A stretch of 9,560 nucleotides of DNA from JBOHUX01 sp050734915. Its GTDB lineage: Bacteria > Chloroflexota > Dormibacteria > Dormibacterales > Dormibacteraceae. The notes under the pieces were generated by a model. The model was not told the origin of the DNA. It saw only the letters and a list, made by a program, of their open reading frames with translations, and ran no database searches. Positions 1 through 5,865 of this stretch are shown here, piece after piece. The DNA lies in the NCBI GenBank assembly GCA_050734915.1, contig JBOHUX010000086.1, positions 1 to 9,560 of the forward strand, in the 5' to 3' direction. A program made the translations under genes and the position numbers. Position 1 is the first letter of the stretch, and each line of letters starts with the position of its first letter.

Positions 1-1
1 G

Positions 2-430
2 CTGATCGACCAGATGGCGGGCATCATGGGGGGGCGGGTGGCCGAGGAGGTGGTCTTCGGGGACGTCACCTCGGGTGCCGAGAACGACATCCAGAGGGTC
101 ACCCAGATGGCGCGCCGGATGGTCACCAGCTGGGGCATGAGCGAGAAGGTGGGGACGATCCAGATGGGCGAAGAGGACCAGAATCCCTTCCTGGGCCGCA
201 CCCTGGGCACCCAGCGCAACTACTCGGAGGAGGTCGCCGCGGTCATCGACGAAGAAGTGAAGTCGCTCGTCGACGATGCGCATCAGACCGCCAAGCGGAT
301 CCTCACCGAGCGCCGGGAAAAGCTCAGCCTCGTCGCCGAGCGTCTCAAGGAGGTGGAGACGCTCGACGGGGCCGAGCTGGATCGCCTGCTCTCGGCCGGT
401 GAGCCCCCCGGCGCTTCGGCCGCGTCCTAG
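2..430 (+). CDS. ftsH: ATP-dependent zinc metalloprotease FtsH, C-terminal fragment (5' end outside window)
   Basis: This is the last 142 codons of a membrane-anchored AAA+ zinc protease that degrades unassembled or damaged membrane proteins and some regulators. The window opens inside the peptidase M41 domain, so the AAA module and the HEXXH zinc motif lie upstream. What is visible is the family pattern GGRVAEEVVFGDVTSGAENDIQ, in which the Asp codon at 86-88 aligns with the third zinc ligand of M41 proteases. It is followed by ARRMVTSWGMSEKVG, the FLGR motif, and the helical tail EEVAAVIDEEVKSLVDDAHQTAKRIL. The C-terminus ends in a short Pro/Ala/Ser-rich stretch, as in many FtsH proteins. 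The gene ends with TAG at 428-430. Its last 86 bp lie antisense to the end of the convergent oxygenase gene. The family assignment is secure; only upstream completeness cannot be judged. Confidence 0.96.
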   Translation: MIDQMAGIMGGRVAEEVVFGDVTSGAENDIQRVTQMARRMVTSWGMSEKVGTIQMGEEDQNPFLGRTLGTQRNYSEEVAAVIDEEVKSLVDDAHQTAKRILTERREKLSLVAERLKEVETLDGAELDRLLSAGEPPGASAAS

Positions 431-1286
431 CCTCTCCGGGACTGGACATCCTAGCCTGGCCGGCCGGGGTCCGGCTCGCGACGCGGTAGGCGCTCATCTG
501 GCGCAGACGGGCCGGGGCTCCCCGGACCAGCGCCGGAATCACTCTCAAAGAGGTGGCGTACGCGGCGCGCCGCGCTCTTCCCCAGGGCAGGCGGTAGCCA
601 TCCCGGAGCGATGCGGGCAACAGGCCCGTGGTGATCAGGTTGGTGGGGGCGTAGGCCGCCCTCGGCACCAGGGGCAGGCCGGGATCCAGCACTCCCCGCG
701 CGAGGCGTCGGGCCTGGTCGCTGACCCGGACCGGTCCCGCGTACATCCGCTCCAGGTAGGCGCGGAAGCACGACCAGTCGGCGGCGAAGGCCTCCCGGGG
801 GATCCCGAGCAGCTCTCCTACCAGCCGCGACTCGAGTAGATACTCCTGCTTCTCCCGGTCGGTGAGAGCCTCCACAAGCGACTCATAGGTCAGCACCGCG
901 CTCTCCACGAGCGTGGCGTGGACCCAGAGCAGCAGGTCCGGGTTTCGGGCCGAATAGGGGGCGCCCGCGGCGACCCCGCCCGAGCCGTCGCTGAGCGTGC
1001 CCTGGACCGTCCGGTGCGCCTGGTTGATCCGCCGGGCGGCGACCACCGCCTCCTCGCGCGTCCCGAAGACCATGCTCAAGGTGAGCTCGAGAGTGCGGGC
1101 GAGCCGGTCGAGGGGGCGCCTCTGGAAGTCGCTGTGCTCGGCCACGCCCGCGGCGACCAGGGGATGGGCGAGCTGCATGAGCAGAGCCCGGCCCCCGCCC
1201 AGCAGGAGGACGGTCTCCCGGTTCACCTTCCAGGTCACGGACCCCGGCCGGTAGAGCCTTTGGGTGGGGTCGGCCGGGTCGTCCAT
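345..1286 (-). CDS. DUF2236 / MpaB-family oxygenase-like protein
   Basis: The 313-residue protein resembles the PF09995 family (ER-bound MpaB and rubber-oxygenase catalytic domain, formerly DUF2236). Members are mostly alpha-helical; characterised relatives such as latex-clearing protein bind b-type haem and cleave C=C bonds. Visible family features are RPGSVTWKVNRE (residues 13-24), LLGGGRALLMQLAHPLVAAG (about 28-47) with H41, the EHSDF motif with H51, a VFGT segment near 73-76, WVHATLVESAVLTYE (121-135) with H123, and the WSCFRAYLERMY helix. No signal peptide is evident. From about residue 270 the sequence becomes an Arg/Pro-rich tail outside the usual domain, and the last 28 residues run antisense across the ftsH end. 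The ATG at 1286 was chosen because the domain starts just after it and a TAGCAT box sits 7 nt upstream. An in-frame ATG at 1400 would add 38 unconserved residues. The substrate is unknown. Family confidence is high, start moderate. Confidence 0.82.
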   Translation of the reverse strand: MDDPADPTQRLYRPGSVTWKVNRETVLLLGGGRALLMQLAHPLVAAGVAEHSDFQRRPLDRLARTLELTLSMVFGTREEAVVAARRINQAHRTVQGTLSDGSGGVAAGAPYSARNPDLLLWVHATLVESAVLTYESLVEALTDREKQEYLLESRLVGELLGIPREAFAADWSCFRAYLERMYAGPVRVSDQARRLARGVLDPGLPLVPRAAYAPTNLITTGLLPASLRDGYRLPWGRARRAAYATSLRVIPALVRGAPARLRQMSAYRVASRTPAGQARMSSPGEARTRPKRRGAHRPRAGDPARPRRASPPP

Positions 1287-1293
1287 TGAGACG

Positions 1294-1299
1294 ATGCTA
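1294..1299 (-). promoter_or_regulatory. Candidate -10 box (TAGCAT) of a leaderless oxygenase transcript
   Basis: Read on the minus strand, TAGCAT fits the TAnnnT pattern of a sigma-70-type -10 element and ends 7 nt before the ATG at 1286. Transcription starting about 7 nt downstream would begin at or next to the A of the start codon. There is no Shine-Dalgarno sequence before this ATG, which fits a leaderless mRNA. No convincing -35 is visible. This is a pattern match without a transcription start measurement. Confidence 0.35.
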
Positions 1300-1425
1300 A
1301 TCGGGGTGGAGCCGCCGGGACGGATGGGAGAAGGTGCCCAGAAGTCCGGCAGATGACGGCGATTGCCGCGGGAGTATCGGCGAGGCCCGCCGTTAGACAT
1401 GGCAAGCAGGTTCCGCAACGTCCTT

Positions 1426-1433
1426 GGAGGAGG
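1426..1433 (+). promoter_or_regulatory. Shine-Dalgarno site that sets the diguanylate cyclase start
   Basis: The sequence GGAGGAGG lies directly before the ATG at 1436; counted from the first GGAGG the spacing is 5 nt. This selects ATG 1436 over the in-frame TTG at 1424, which would place the ribosome-binding site inside the coding sequence. It is the strongest ribosome-binding site in the window. Confidence 0.75.
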
Positions 1434-1435
1434 CC

Positions 1436-2740
1436 ATGTCCCGCACACGTCTTGCCCCCGCCTTCCTCGCCGTCCTGAGCTTGATGCTCGCGCTGAGTGT
1501 TCCGGTGTCGGCGGCGCCCGACGGCTCTCACGATCATGGCGACGGCCATGCTCCCGAGGTTGCGCGCGCTCAGGACACCTCGCAGGCGCATGACTCGCCG
1601 CAGGCCCAGGACGCGGAGCACGCGCCGGACTCGCCGCATGTCCAGGACGCGGAGCACGCGCCGGTGATGCAGCACGCCCACGGCTCGCAGCACGCCGAGC
1701 GGTCCGAGGCCAGCCGGGATTCGGAGGCCTCCGGCACGAGCCGGGCGCCCGGTGCGCCCCGCGACCGGAAGGAGGGCGACGGCCGCGGCTCCAGGAAGGC
1801 CACCCAGGGGGCCCCGGCGCCGGCTCCGGCGCCGCCTTCCCTCGCAGTCCCGGTCGCGGTCCCGAACCCGAGCCTTGCCGCCTCCGGGCCGGCACCGCAG
1901 GCGGCCGCGAAGGCGCCCGCCCGTCCCGCCGCCGTCGCCTACTCACCGGTCGTTCGCGCTCCCGCCGCTCCCTCCCTCGCCGTCCCCAGGGTGCCCGCGC
2001 CCCCCGCCCTCCTGTCGCCGCCCGACCTCGCACGCCCCCATCCGGGCCGACTGCTGCCCCCGGTGGCACCCTCGCTGTCCTTCCCGAGCCTGAGTGCCGA
2101 CGCCGCCACGCTGTCGCTCGTGCCGGCCGCCCTCCCCGCCGTCCTGGGGCTCCTCATGGTGGCCCTCTCGGTGGCCGTCGCCGCCGGCCGCCGGCGTGGC
2201 AACCGCGAGCTCTGCACGGTGCTCGGCGCCCAGCTCGGGGTCAGTCCCAAGGCGCTGGACGGGGTCCCCGCGGGGGTCCTGAGGCGGCTCAGCAACGAGG
2301 TCGCGTTCGATGAGCTGACGGGCGTGCTGCGGAGGGCGGCGGGCGTCGCCGCGGTGGAGCGGGAGGTGGAACGGGCACGCCGGTCGGGGCAGCCCCTCTC
2401 GGTCGCGTTCGTGGACGTGGACGGCCTCAAGCAGGTCAACGACCGGCTCGGCCATGCGGCGGGGGACGATCTCCTGCGACGGGTGACCGTCGCCCTCAGA
2501 ACGCGCCTGCGCGGGCAGGACCTCGTCTTTCGCTACGGCGGCGACGAGTTCGTCCTCCTGCTCCCGGCGACCACCCCGGTCGCCGCCACCCGCCTCCTGA
2601 AGGAGATCCGCGAGAGCTCGGCCCCGGCTTCGGCGGGCTTCTCGGTCGGTGTCGCCGGCATGGCGCCCGGGGACGATGCCCGGACGCTCATCGGCCGGGC
2701 TGACGAGGCCCTGTACGCGGCCCGCGGCCTGAGGCGCTGA
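1436..2740 (+). CDS. Membrane-anchored diguanylate cyclase (GGDEF) with His-rich exported region
   Basis: The 434-residue protein should make cyclic di-GMP from two GTP. Residues 1-26 form a signal peptide (basic start, hydrophobic core, VSA cleavage-like end). Residues 32-86 are rich in His, Asp, Ala and Gln (10 His) and hold a 12-residue tandem repeat. Residues about 90-225 are charged, then Pro/Ala-rich and probably disordered. A single membrane segment lies at about 229-251, closed by the basic AAGRRRGNR. The cytoplasmic GGDEF domain runs from about 291 (FDELTG) to the end, with FVDVDGLKQVND for metal and GTP binding, the active-site loop YGGDEF (GGDEF at 368-372), and an intact inhibitory I-site RGQD at 359-362, exactly five residues before GGDEF. 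Visible catalytic residues are complete, so it is predicted active and product-inhibited. No known sensor domain is recognisable; the His-rich part could bind metal. The phosphorylase gene follows 46 nt downstream on the same strand. Confidence 0.9.
   Translation: MSRTRLAPAFLAVLSLMLALSVPVSAAPDGSHDHGDGHAPEVARAQDTSQAHDSPQAQDAEHAPDSPHVQDAEHAPVMQHAHGSQHAERSEASRDSEASGTSRAPGAPRDRKEGDGRGSRKATQGAPAPAPAPPSLAVPVAVPNPSLAASGPAPQAAAKAPARPAAVAYSPVVRAPAAPSLAVPRVPAPPALLSPPDLARPHPGRLLPPVAPSLSFPSLSADAATLSLVPAALPAVLGLLMVALSVAVAAGRRRGNRELCTVLGAQLGVSPKALDGVPAGVLRRLSNEVAFDELTGVLRRAAGVAAVEREVERARRSGQPLSVAFVDVDGLKQVNDRLGHAAGDDLLRRVTVALRTRLRGQDLVFRYGGDEFVLLLPATTPVAATRLLKEIRESSAPASAGFSVGVAGMAPGDDARTLIGRADEALYAARGLRR
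1592..1663 (+). repeat. 36-bp tandem repeat, two copies, inside the cyclase gene
   Basis: Two adjacent 36-bp units (1592-1627 and 1628-1663) differ at only a few bases and encode the 12-residue units DSPQAQDAEHAP and DSPHVQDAEHAP. A 6-residue relative, DTSQAH, precedes them at 1574-1591, and looser AQD/AEH/QHA echoes continue on both sides. The period is a multiple of three, so copy number can change without breaking the frame. Confidence 0.8.
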
Positions 2741-2766
2741 GGGCCGGCCCGCGGGGGGCGGCCGCC
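2741..2766. repeat. Two adjacent 10-bp palindromes before the phosphorylase gene
   Basis: The spacer after the cyclase stop codon begins with the perfect palindrome GGGCCGGCCC (2741-2750) and, six bases on, carries the perfect palindrome GGCGGCCGCC (2757-2766). They occupy the zone where a -35 region would be if the box at 2773-2778 is a -10. They could be operator sites or a GC-rich stem; there is no T-run, so an intrinsic terminator is unlikely. Such palindromes also arise by chance in very GC-rich DNA. Confidence 0.3.
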
Positions 2767-2772
2767 AGGTTC

Positions 2773-2778
2773 GACAAT
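2773..2778 (+). promoter_or_regulatory. Candidate -10 box (GACAAT) of the phosphorylase gene
   Basis: GACAAT matches the -10 consensus at four of six positions and ends 8 nt before the ATG at 2787. It is a small AT-rich patch in otherwise GC-rich DNA. No Shine-Dalgarno sequence stands at normal spacing before 2787, so a transcript starting at or near the ATG is possible. No -35 match is visible. The alternative is read-through from the cyclase gene 46 nt upstream. Confidence 0.3.
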
Positions 2779-2786
2779 CAGTGCCC

Positions 2787-4076
2787 ATGCAGGCGCTGGA
2801 GCTGATCGCACGCAAGCGGGATGGGGCGGAGCACACGGGGGAGGAGATCCGGCTCCTCCTCGACGCCTATCTGGCGGGCGAGGTCCCCGACTACCAGATG
2901 TCGGCCTGGCTGATGGCCGTCTGCACGCGGGGCATGACCCGGGCCGAGACGCTCGCCCTGACCACCGCCATGGTGGCGAGCGGCGAGGTGCTCGACCTCT
3001 CCGCCATCCCCGGAATCAAGGTGGACAAGCACTCGACGGGAGGAGTGGGGGACAAGGTGACGCTGATCGCCTGCCCTCTGGCGGCGGCCTGCGGAGTCCC
3101 CGTGCCCAAGCTGAGCGGCCGCGCGCTCGCCCACACCGGCGGGACCCTCGACAAGCTGGAGTCCGTGCCCGGGCTCACCGTGGAGCTGGAGCCGGAGCGG
3201 TTCCTGCGCCAGGTCCTTGAGATCGGGCTGGCGGTGGCGGCGCAGTCGCCACGCATGGTCCCCGCGGACCGGGCGCTGTACGCCCTCCGAGACGTGTCGG
3301 CGACGGTGCCCTCGGTGCCGCTGATCGCGTCCAGCGTGATGTCGAAGAAGATCGCCGCCGGTGCCGACGCGATCGTCCTCGACGTCAAAGCGGGGCGGGG
3401 CGCGTTCATGCCCGACCCCGACCAGGCCGCCTTCCTGGCCTCCGAGATGGTGCAGATCGGCGAGGGCGCCGGCCGCCGCACCGTGGCGTTGGTCACGGCC
3501 ATGGACAGCCCGCTGGGACGGGCGGTCGGCAATGCGCTCGAGGTCGAGGAGGCCCTGGCGGTGCTGGCGGGCGATGCCGGCCAGGAGCTCCGCGAGGTGG
3601 CGGTTCGGGTGGCTCGCGAGATGTGCCGCCTGGCGGGGATCGACCGCGACCCCGCGCGGGCCCTCGCGGACGGCTCCGGCCGGGAGATGTTCGAGCGCAT
3701 GGTCCATGCGCAGGGCGGCCGCCTCGCGGAGGGGCTCCCGCGAGCCGCGGCTCGAGCCCAGGTACGGGCGCCGGCGGCGGGCTGGGTGGAGTCCATCGAC
3801 GCGCTCGAGATCGGCCAGGCCTGCCTCGCCCTGGGCGCCGGCCGGATCCGGAAGGAGGACGTCATCGACCCCGGCGCCGGGGTGCTCATCGAAGCCCAGG
3901 TCGGGGCGGCGGTCCGGCGAGGTGACGTTCTGGCCTCTGTATGCGCCCGCACCCCGCAGCTGTGCGAGGCGGCCGCCGCCCGGCTCGCCGGCGCCTGGCG
4001 GATGGCCCACGAGGCCGGGACCCGCCCGCCCCACATCCTCTTCCGCGTCGACAGCGCCGGCGTCCGGCCCGCGTAG
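2787..4076 (+). CDS. pdp: Pyrimidine-nucleoside phosphorylase (NP-II family)
   Basis: The 429-residue enzyme cleaves uridine, thymidine or deoxyuridine with phosphate to free base and (deoxy)ribose-1-phosphate in the cytoplasm. It starts with the alpha-domain pattern LELIARKRDG, then IKVDKHSTGGVGDK (phosphate site, K81 and S83), the family signature SGRALAHTGGTLDKLE, and YALRDVSATV through SSVMSKK with R168, S183 and K187 contacting the base. With ATG 2787 as the start these positions coincide with the numbering I recall for Bacillus pyrimidine-nucleoside phosphorylase, which supports this start over the in-frame GTG at 2781. Lys108 (codon 3108-3110) is the residue associated with accepting the uridine 2'-OH; thymidine-specific DeoA enzymes such as E. 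coli's have Met there. I therefore prefer the broad Pdp call over DeoA, though naming in databases varies. The gene converges on the deaminase gene with 11 bp between stop codons. Family certain, specificity likely. Confidence 0.93.
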   Translation: MQALELIARKRDGAEHTGEEIRLLLDAYLAGEVPDYQMSAWLMAVCTRGMTRAETLALTTAMVASGEVLDLSAIPGIKVDKHSTGGVGDKVTLIACPLAAACGVPVPKLSGRALAHTGGTLDKLESVPGLTVELEPERFLRQVLEIGLAVAAQSPRMVPADRALYALRDVSATVPSVPLIASSVMSKKIAAGADAIVLDVKAGRGAFMPDPDQAAFLASEMVQIGEGAGRRTVALVTAMDSPLGRAVGNALEVEEALAVLAGDAGQELREVAVRVAREMCRLAGIDRDPARALADGSGREMFERMVHAQGGRLAEGLPRAAARAQVRAPAAGWVESIDALEIGQACLALGAGRIRKEDVIDPGAGVLIEAQVGAAVRRGDVLASVCARTPQLCEAAAARLAGAWRMAHEAGTRPPHILFRVDSAGVRPA

Positions 4077-4079
4077 CGT

Positions 4080-4120
4080 CGGACCGCCTACCGGTCGAAC
4101 GCCGCCTCGCGGGCGGTCCG
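4080..4120. terminator. Inverted repeat at a convergent gene junction, possible bidirectional terminator
   Basis: A perfect 9-bp inverted repeat pairs 4080-4088 (CGGACCGCC) with 4112-4120 (GGCGGTCCG) around a 23-nt loop. It starts in the 11-bp gap between the two stop codons and extends into the end of the deaminase gene. A smaller stem, GACCG/CGGTC (4082-4086 with 4092-4096), competes with it. There is no T-run on either side, so it is not a classical intrinsic terminator; stem-only terminators are reported in high-GC bacteria. Position is the main argument. Confidence 0.3.
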
Positions 4121-5032
4121 GTCGCAGCCGCGGATCTCCCCGTCGGTCATGCCCAGCACCGAGGCGCAGACCTCGTACTCCCCGGTCAGGCTGGTGCCCG
4201 CCACCGTCCGGCAGTCGGAGCTGATCGTGCAGCGCACCCCGGCCCGCACCAGGCGGGGCAGCGGATGGTCCTCCAGGCTGGGCACCGATCGCGTCTTCCA
4301 GTTCGAGGTCGGGCAGAGGTCGAGGACGATCCCCTCCGCCCGGACGCGCTCCACGATGCGCGGATCGCGGGCGCCGATCACCCCGTGCGCGACGCGCTCG
4401 ACGCCCAGGTCGAGCGCCTCCTCGACGCGCGACGGCTGGCCCGCCTCGCCCGCGTGGCAGGTGAGGTGAAGGCCCGCCGCCCGGGCGGCCTCGAACGCCG
4501 GCCGCTGGGGCAGAGCCGGGAAGCTCGCCTCGTCGCCGGCGAGATCGAAGCCGACGATGCCGCCGCCCGCGTACCGTCCCGCGATCCGGGCCAGCTCCAG
4601 GTTTCGCTCCGGAGGATGGGACCTCATCGCGCAGACGATGGCGACGGCGCGGACCGGGGCCGCCGCCAGGCCCCCCAGCACGGCCTCGATGACGCGCTCG
4701 GGGGTGAGGCCCGCCGCCAGATGCAGCAGGGGCGCCCAGCGGACCTCCAGGTAGTCGATCCCGTCGGCCGCGGAGTCGATCCCGAGCTCCAGAGCCGAGC
4801 GCTCGAGCGCGGCCTCGGTCTGGAGGACGGCAAGGGGATGTTCGAAGTAAGAAAGCAGTGCCGCCTGGGAGGTGAGGTCGTCCGGCGCCACCATGCGAAG
4901 GGGCCGGGGGAGGTCGAGACCCTGCTCGTCGGCCAGCGCGGCGGCGGTCGCCGGCCGGACGGCCCCGTCGAGGTGGCAGTGGAGCTCGGCCTTGGGCCAG
5001 GCCAGGAAGCGCGACGGGCCGGAGGCGGACAC
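4088..5032 (-). CDS. add: Adenosine deaminase family protein
   Basis: The 314-residue metal-dependent hydrolase should convert adenosine or deoxyadenosine to inosine or deoxyinosine plus ammonia. Visible zinc ligands are H18 and H20 in AELHCHLDGA, H193 in CHAGEA and D273 in ISSD; E196 of HAGE is the proton-shuttling Glu and H216 of ERVAHGV the catalytic His. CPTSN (240-244) and GTSLTGEYE (279-287) are also typical. The residue after the last zinc ligand, usually Asp or Asn (NTDD, NTDN) and contacting purine N7, is Cys274 here. The C-terminus stops at EAAFDR, about 15 residues earlier than E. coli Add. The start is the GTG at 5030-5032, 20 nt after the stop of the short ALDH gene; no ATG or clear ribosome-binding site is available, so translation probably depends on the upstream genes. 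Last gene of the deoC operon. Substrate could differ from adenosine because of C274. Confidence 0.85.
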   Translation of the reverse strand: MSASGPSRFLAWPKAELHCHLDGAVRPATAAALADEQGLDLPRPLRMVAPDDLTSQAALLSYFEHPLAVLQTEAALERSALELGIDSAADGIDYLEVRWAPLLHLAAGLTPERVIEAVLGGLAAAPVRAVAIVCAMRSHPPERNLELARIAGRYAGGGIVGFDLAGDEASFPALPQRPAFEAARAAGLHLTCHAGEAGQPSRVEEALDLGVERVAHGVIGARDPRIVERVRAEGIVLDLCPTSNWKTRSVPSLEDHPLPRLVRAGVRCTISSDCRTVAGTSLTGEYEVCASVLGMTDGEIRGCDRTAREAAFDR

Positions 5033-5052
5033 CGGGCGCGGGCTCGAGGGGC

Positions 5053-5865
5053 TCAGGTGCCGATCGGGTGCCAGACGGTCTTGAACTCCATCAGGGCGGT
5101 GGCGGCGTGCAAGCTGAGCTCGTCGCCCGGCCCGGGCGTAATGATCCGCTTCACGTTACCGGCCCCCAGTTCGATGAGGAGCGCCCGCTCCCCGTCCTCG
5201 CAACCGGCGGCGTCGATGGCGTTCACGTCCATGTGGCTCCCCAGCCAGTGCAGGAGCTCGGCCCGCCGGCCGCTCAGGATGTTGACGGCCCCCGGGGGGA
5301 CGTCGCTGGTGGCGAGCACCTCGGCCAGGGTCAGCGCCGCCCGGGGGTCCGCCTCCGACGCCAGCGCCACCACCGTGTTGCCTCCGCAGAGTGCGGGCGC
5401 CAGCCGGCGGGCCATCCCCAGCAGCCGCGGCCGCGCCGGTGCGACGGCGCCCACCACCCCCGCCGGCTCCGGGATCGTGAAGTTGAAGTAGGGCCCCGCG
5501 ACCGGGTTGACGGTGCCCGCCACCTGCTGCAGCTTGTCCGCCCAGCCGGCGTACCAGACCAGGGTGTCGACCGCGGCGTCCACCTCCCGGCCGCCGGCGC
5601 GACCGCCGCCGAGCAGCCTCATGAACTCCGCGCGCCGCCCGTCCAGCATCTCGGCGGCCCGGTAGAGGATCTGGCCGCGGTTGGCGGCGGCGCGCCGGGA
5701 CCAGCCGGGGAAGGCCGCGCGGGCCGCCCGCACCGCCTCCCGGAGGTCCTTGCGGGAGCCGCGCGGCACGTTGACGCCGCCGGGGCGGTCCGCCCGCCCC
5801 GACTCCGAGCGCACGAACTCGCCGCCGATGTAGAGCTTGTACGTCTTCGGCACGGGCAGGCTCAT
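5053..5865 (-). CDS. Short aldehyde-dehydrogenase-like protein lacking the catalytic cysteine
   Basis: The 270-residue protein is related to the N-terminal, NAD-binding half of aldehyde dehydrogenases, which are normally about 480 residues. It begins with KTYKLYIGGEFVRSESGR and keeps AARAAFPGWSRR (48-58), a GQILYRAAEML helix, WYAGWADKLQQVAG (104-117) and GVVGAVAPARPRLLG. The segment that is PWNFP in active enzymes is changed (oxyanion Asn lost), the KPAE lysine is missing from GNTVVALASE (162-171), and the FTGST nucleotide loop is replaced by VNAIDAAG (214-221). IELGAGN (231-237) matches LELGGK with Glu232, but no GQxC loop or C-terminal catalytic domain follows; the protein ends MEFKTVWHPIGT. 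The ATG overlaps the stop of the full-length ALDH gene as ATGA, implying coupled translation and near-equal dosage. The clean ends argue against a decaying pseudogene. It is likely a partner or regulatory pseudoenzyme; I recall similar short ALDHs beside deoC in actinomycetes. Confidence 0.85.
   Translation of the reverse strand: MSLPVPKTYKLYIGGEFVRSESGRADRPGGVNVPRGSRKDLREAVRAARAAFPGWSRRAAANRGQILYRAAEMLDGRRAEFMRLLGGGRAGGREVDAAVDTLVWYAGWADKLQQVAGTVNPVAGPYFNFTIPEPAGVVGAVAPARPRLLGMARRLAPALCGGNTVVALASEADPRAALTLAEVLATSDVPPGAVNILSGRRAELLHWLGSHMDVNAIDAAGCEDGERALLIELGAGNVKRIITPGPGDELSLHAATALMEFKTVWHPIGT

Noticed and set aside
1363..1398. TTGCCG and TTAGAC as -35/-10 boxes for the cyclase gene
   Set aside because: The spacing is about 24 nt, well beyond the usual 16-19, and both matches are weak.
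1401..1423. Start of the oxygenase at the in-frame ATG at 1400
   Set aside because: It would add 38 residues with no family similarity and has no ribosome-binding site; 1286 fits better, though this cannot be excluded.
1287..2069. Upstream extension of the oxygenase frame to 2069 on the minus strand (574 residues in total)
   Set aside because: The added part is Arg/Pro/Ala-rich low complexity and runs antisense through the signal peptide and linker of the diguanylate cyclase. The conserved domain begins just after the ATG at 1286.
1943..2836. Long minus-strand open frames opposite the cyclase gene
   Set aside because: Composition is that of a GC-rich shadow frame, with no recognisable domain; the opposite strand carries clear signal peptide, membrane and GGDEF features.
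2778..4034. Long minus-strand frame opposite the phosphorylase gene
   Set aside because: Rich in His, Gly, Arg and Gln with no motif, as expected for a shadow of the well-conserved plus-strand enzyme.
3941..5491. Plus-strand frame of 516 residues across the phosphorylase end, the deaminase and part of the short ALDH
   Set aside because: It crosses three well-supported genes and has no recognisable domain; it is open only because of high GC content.
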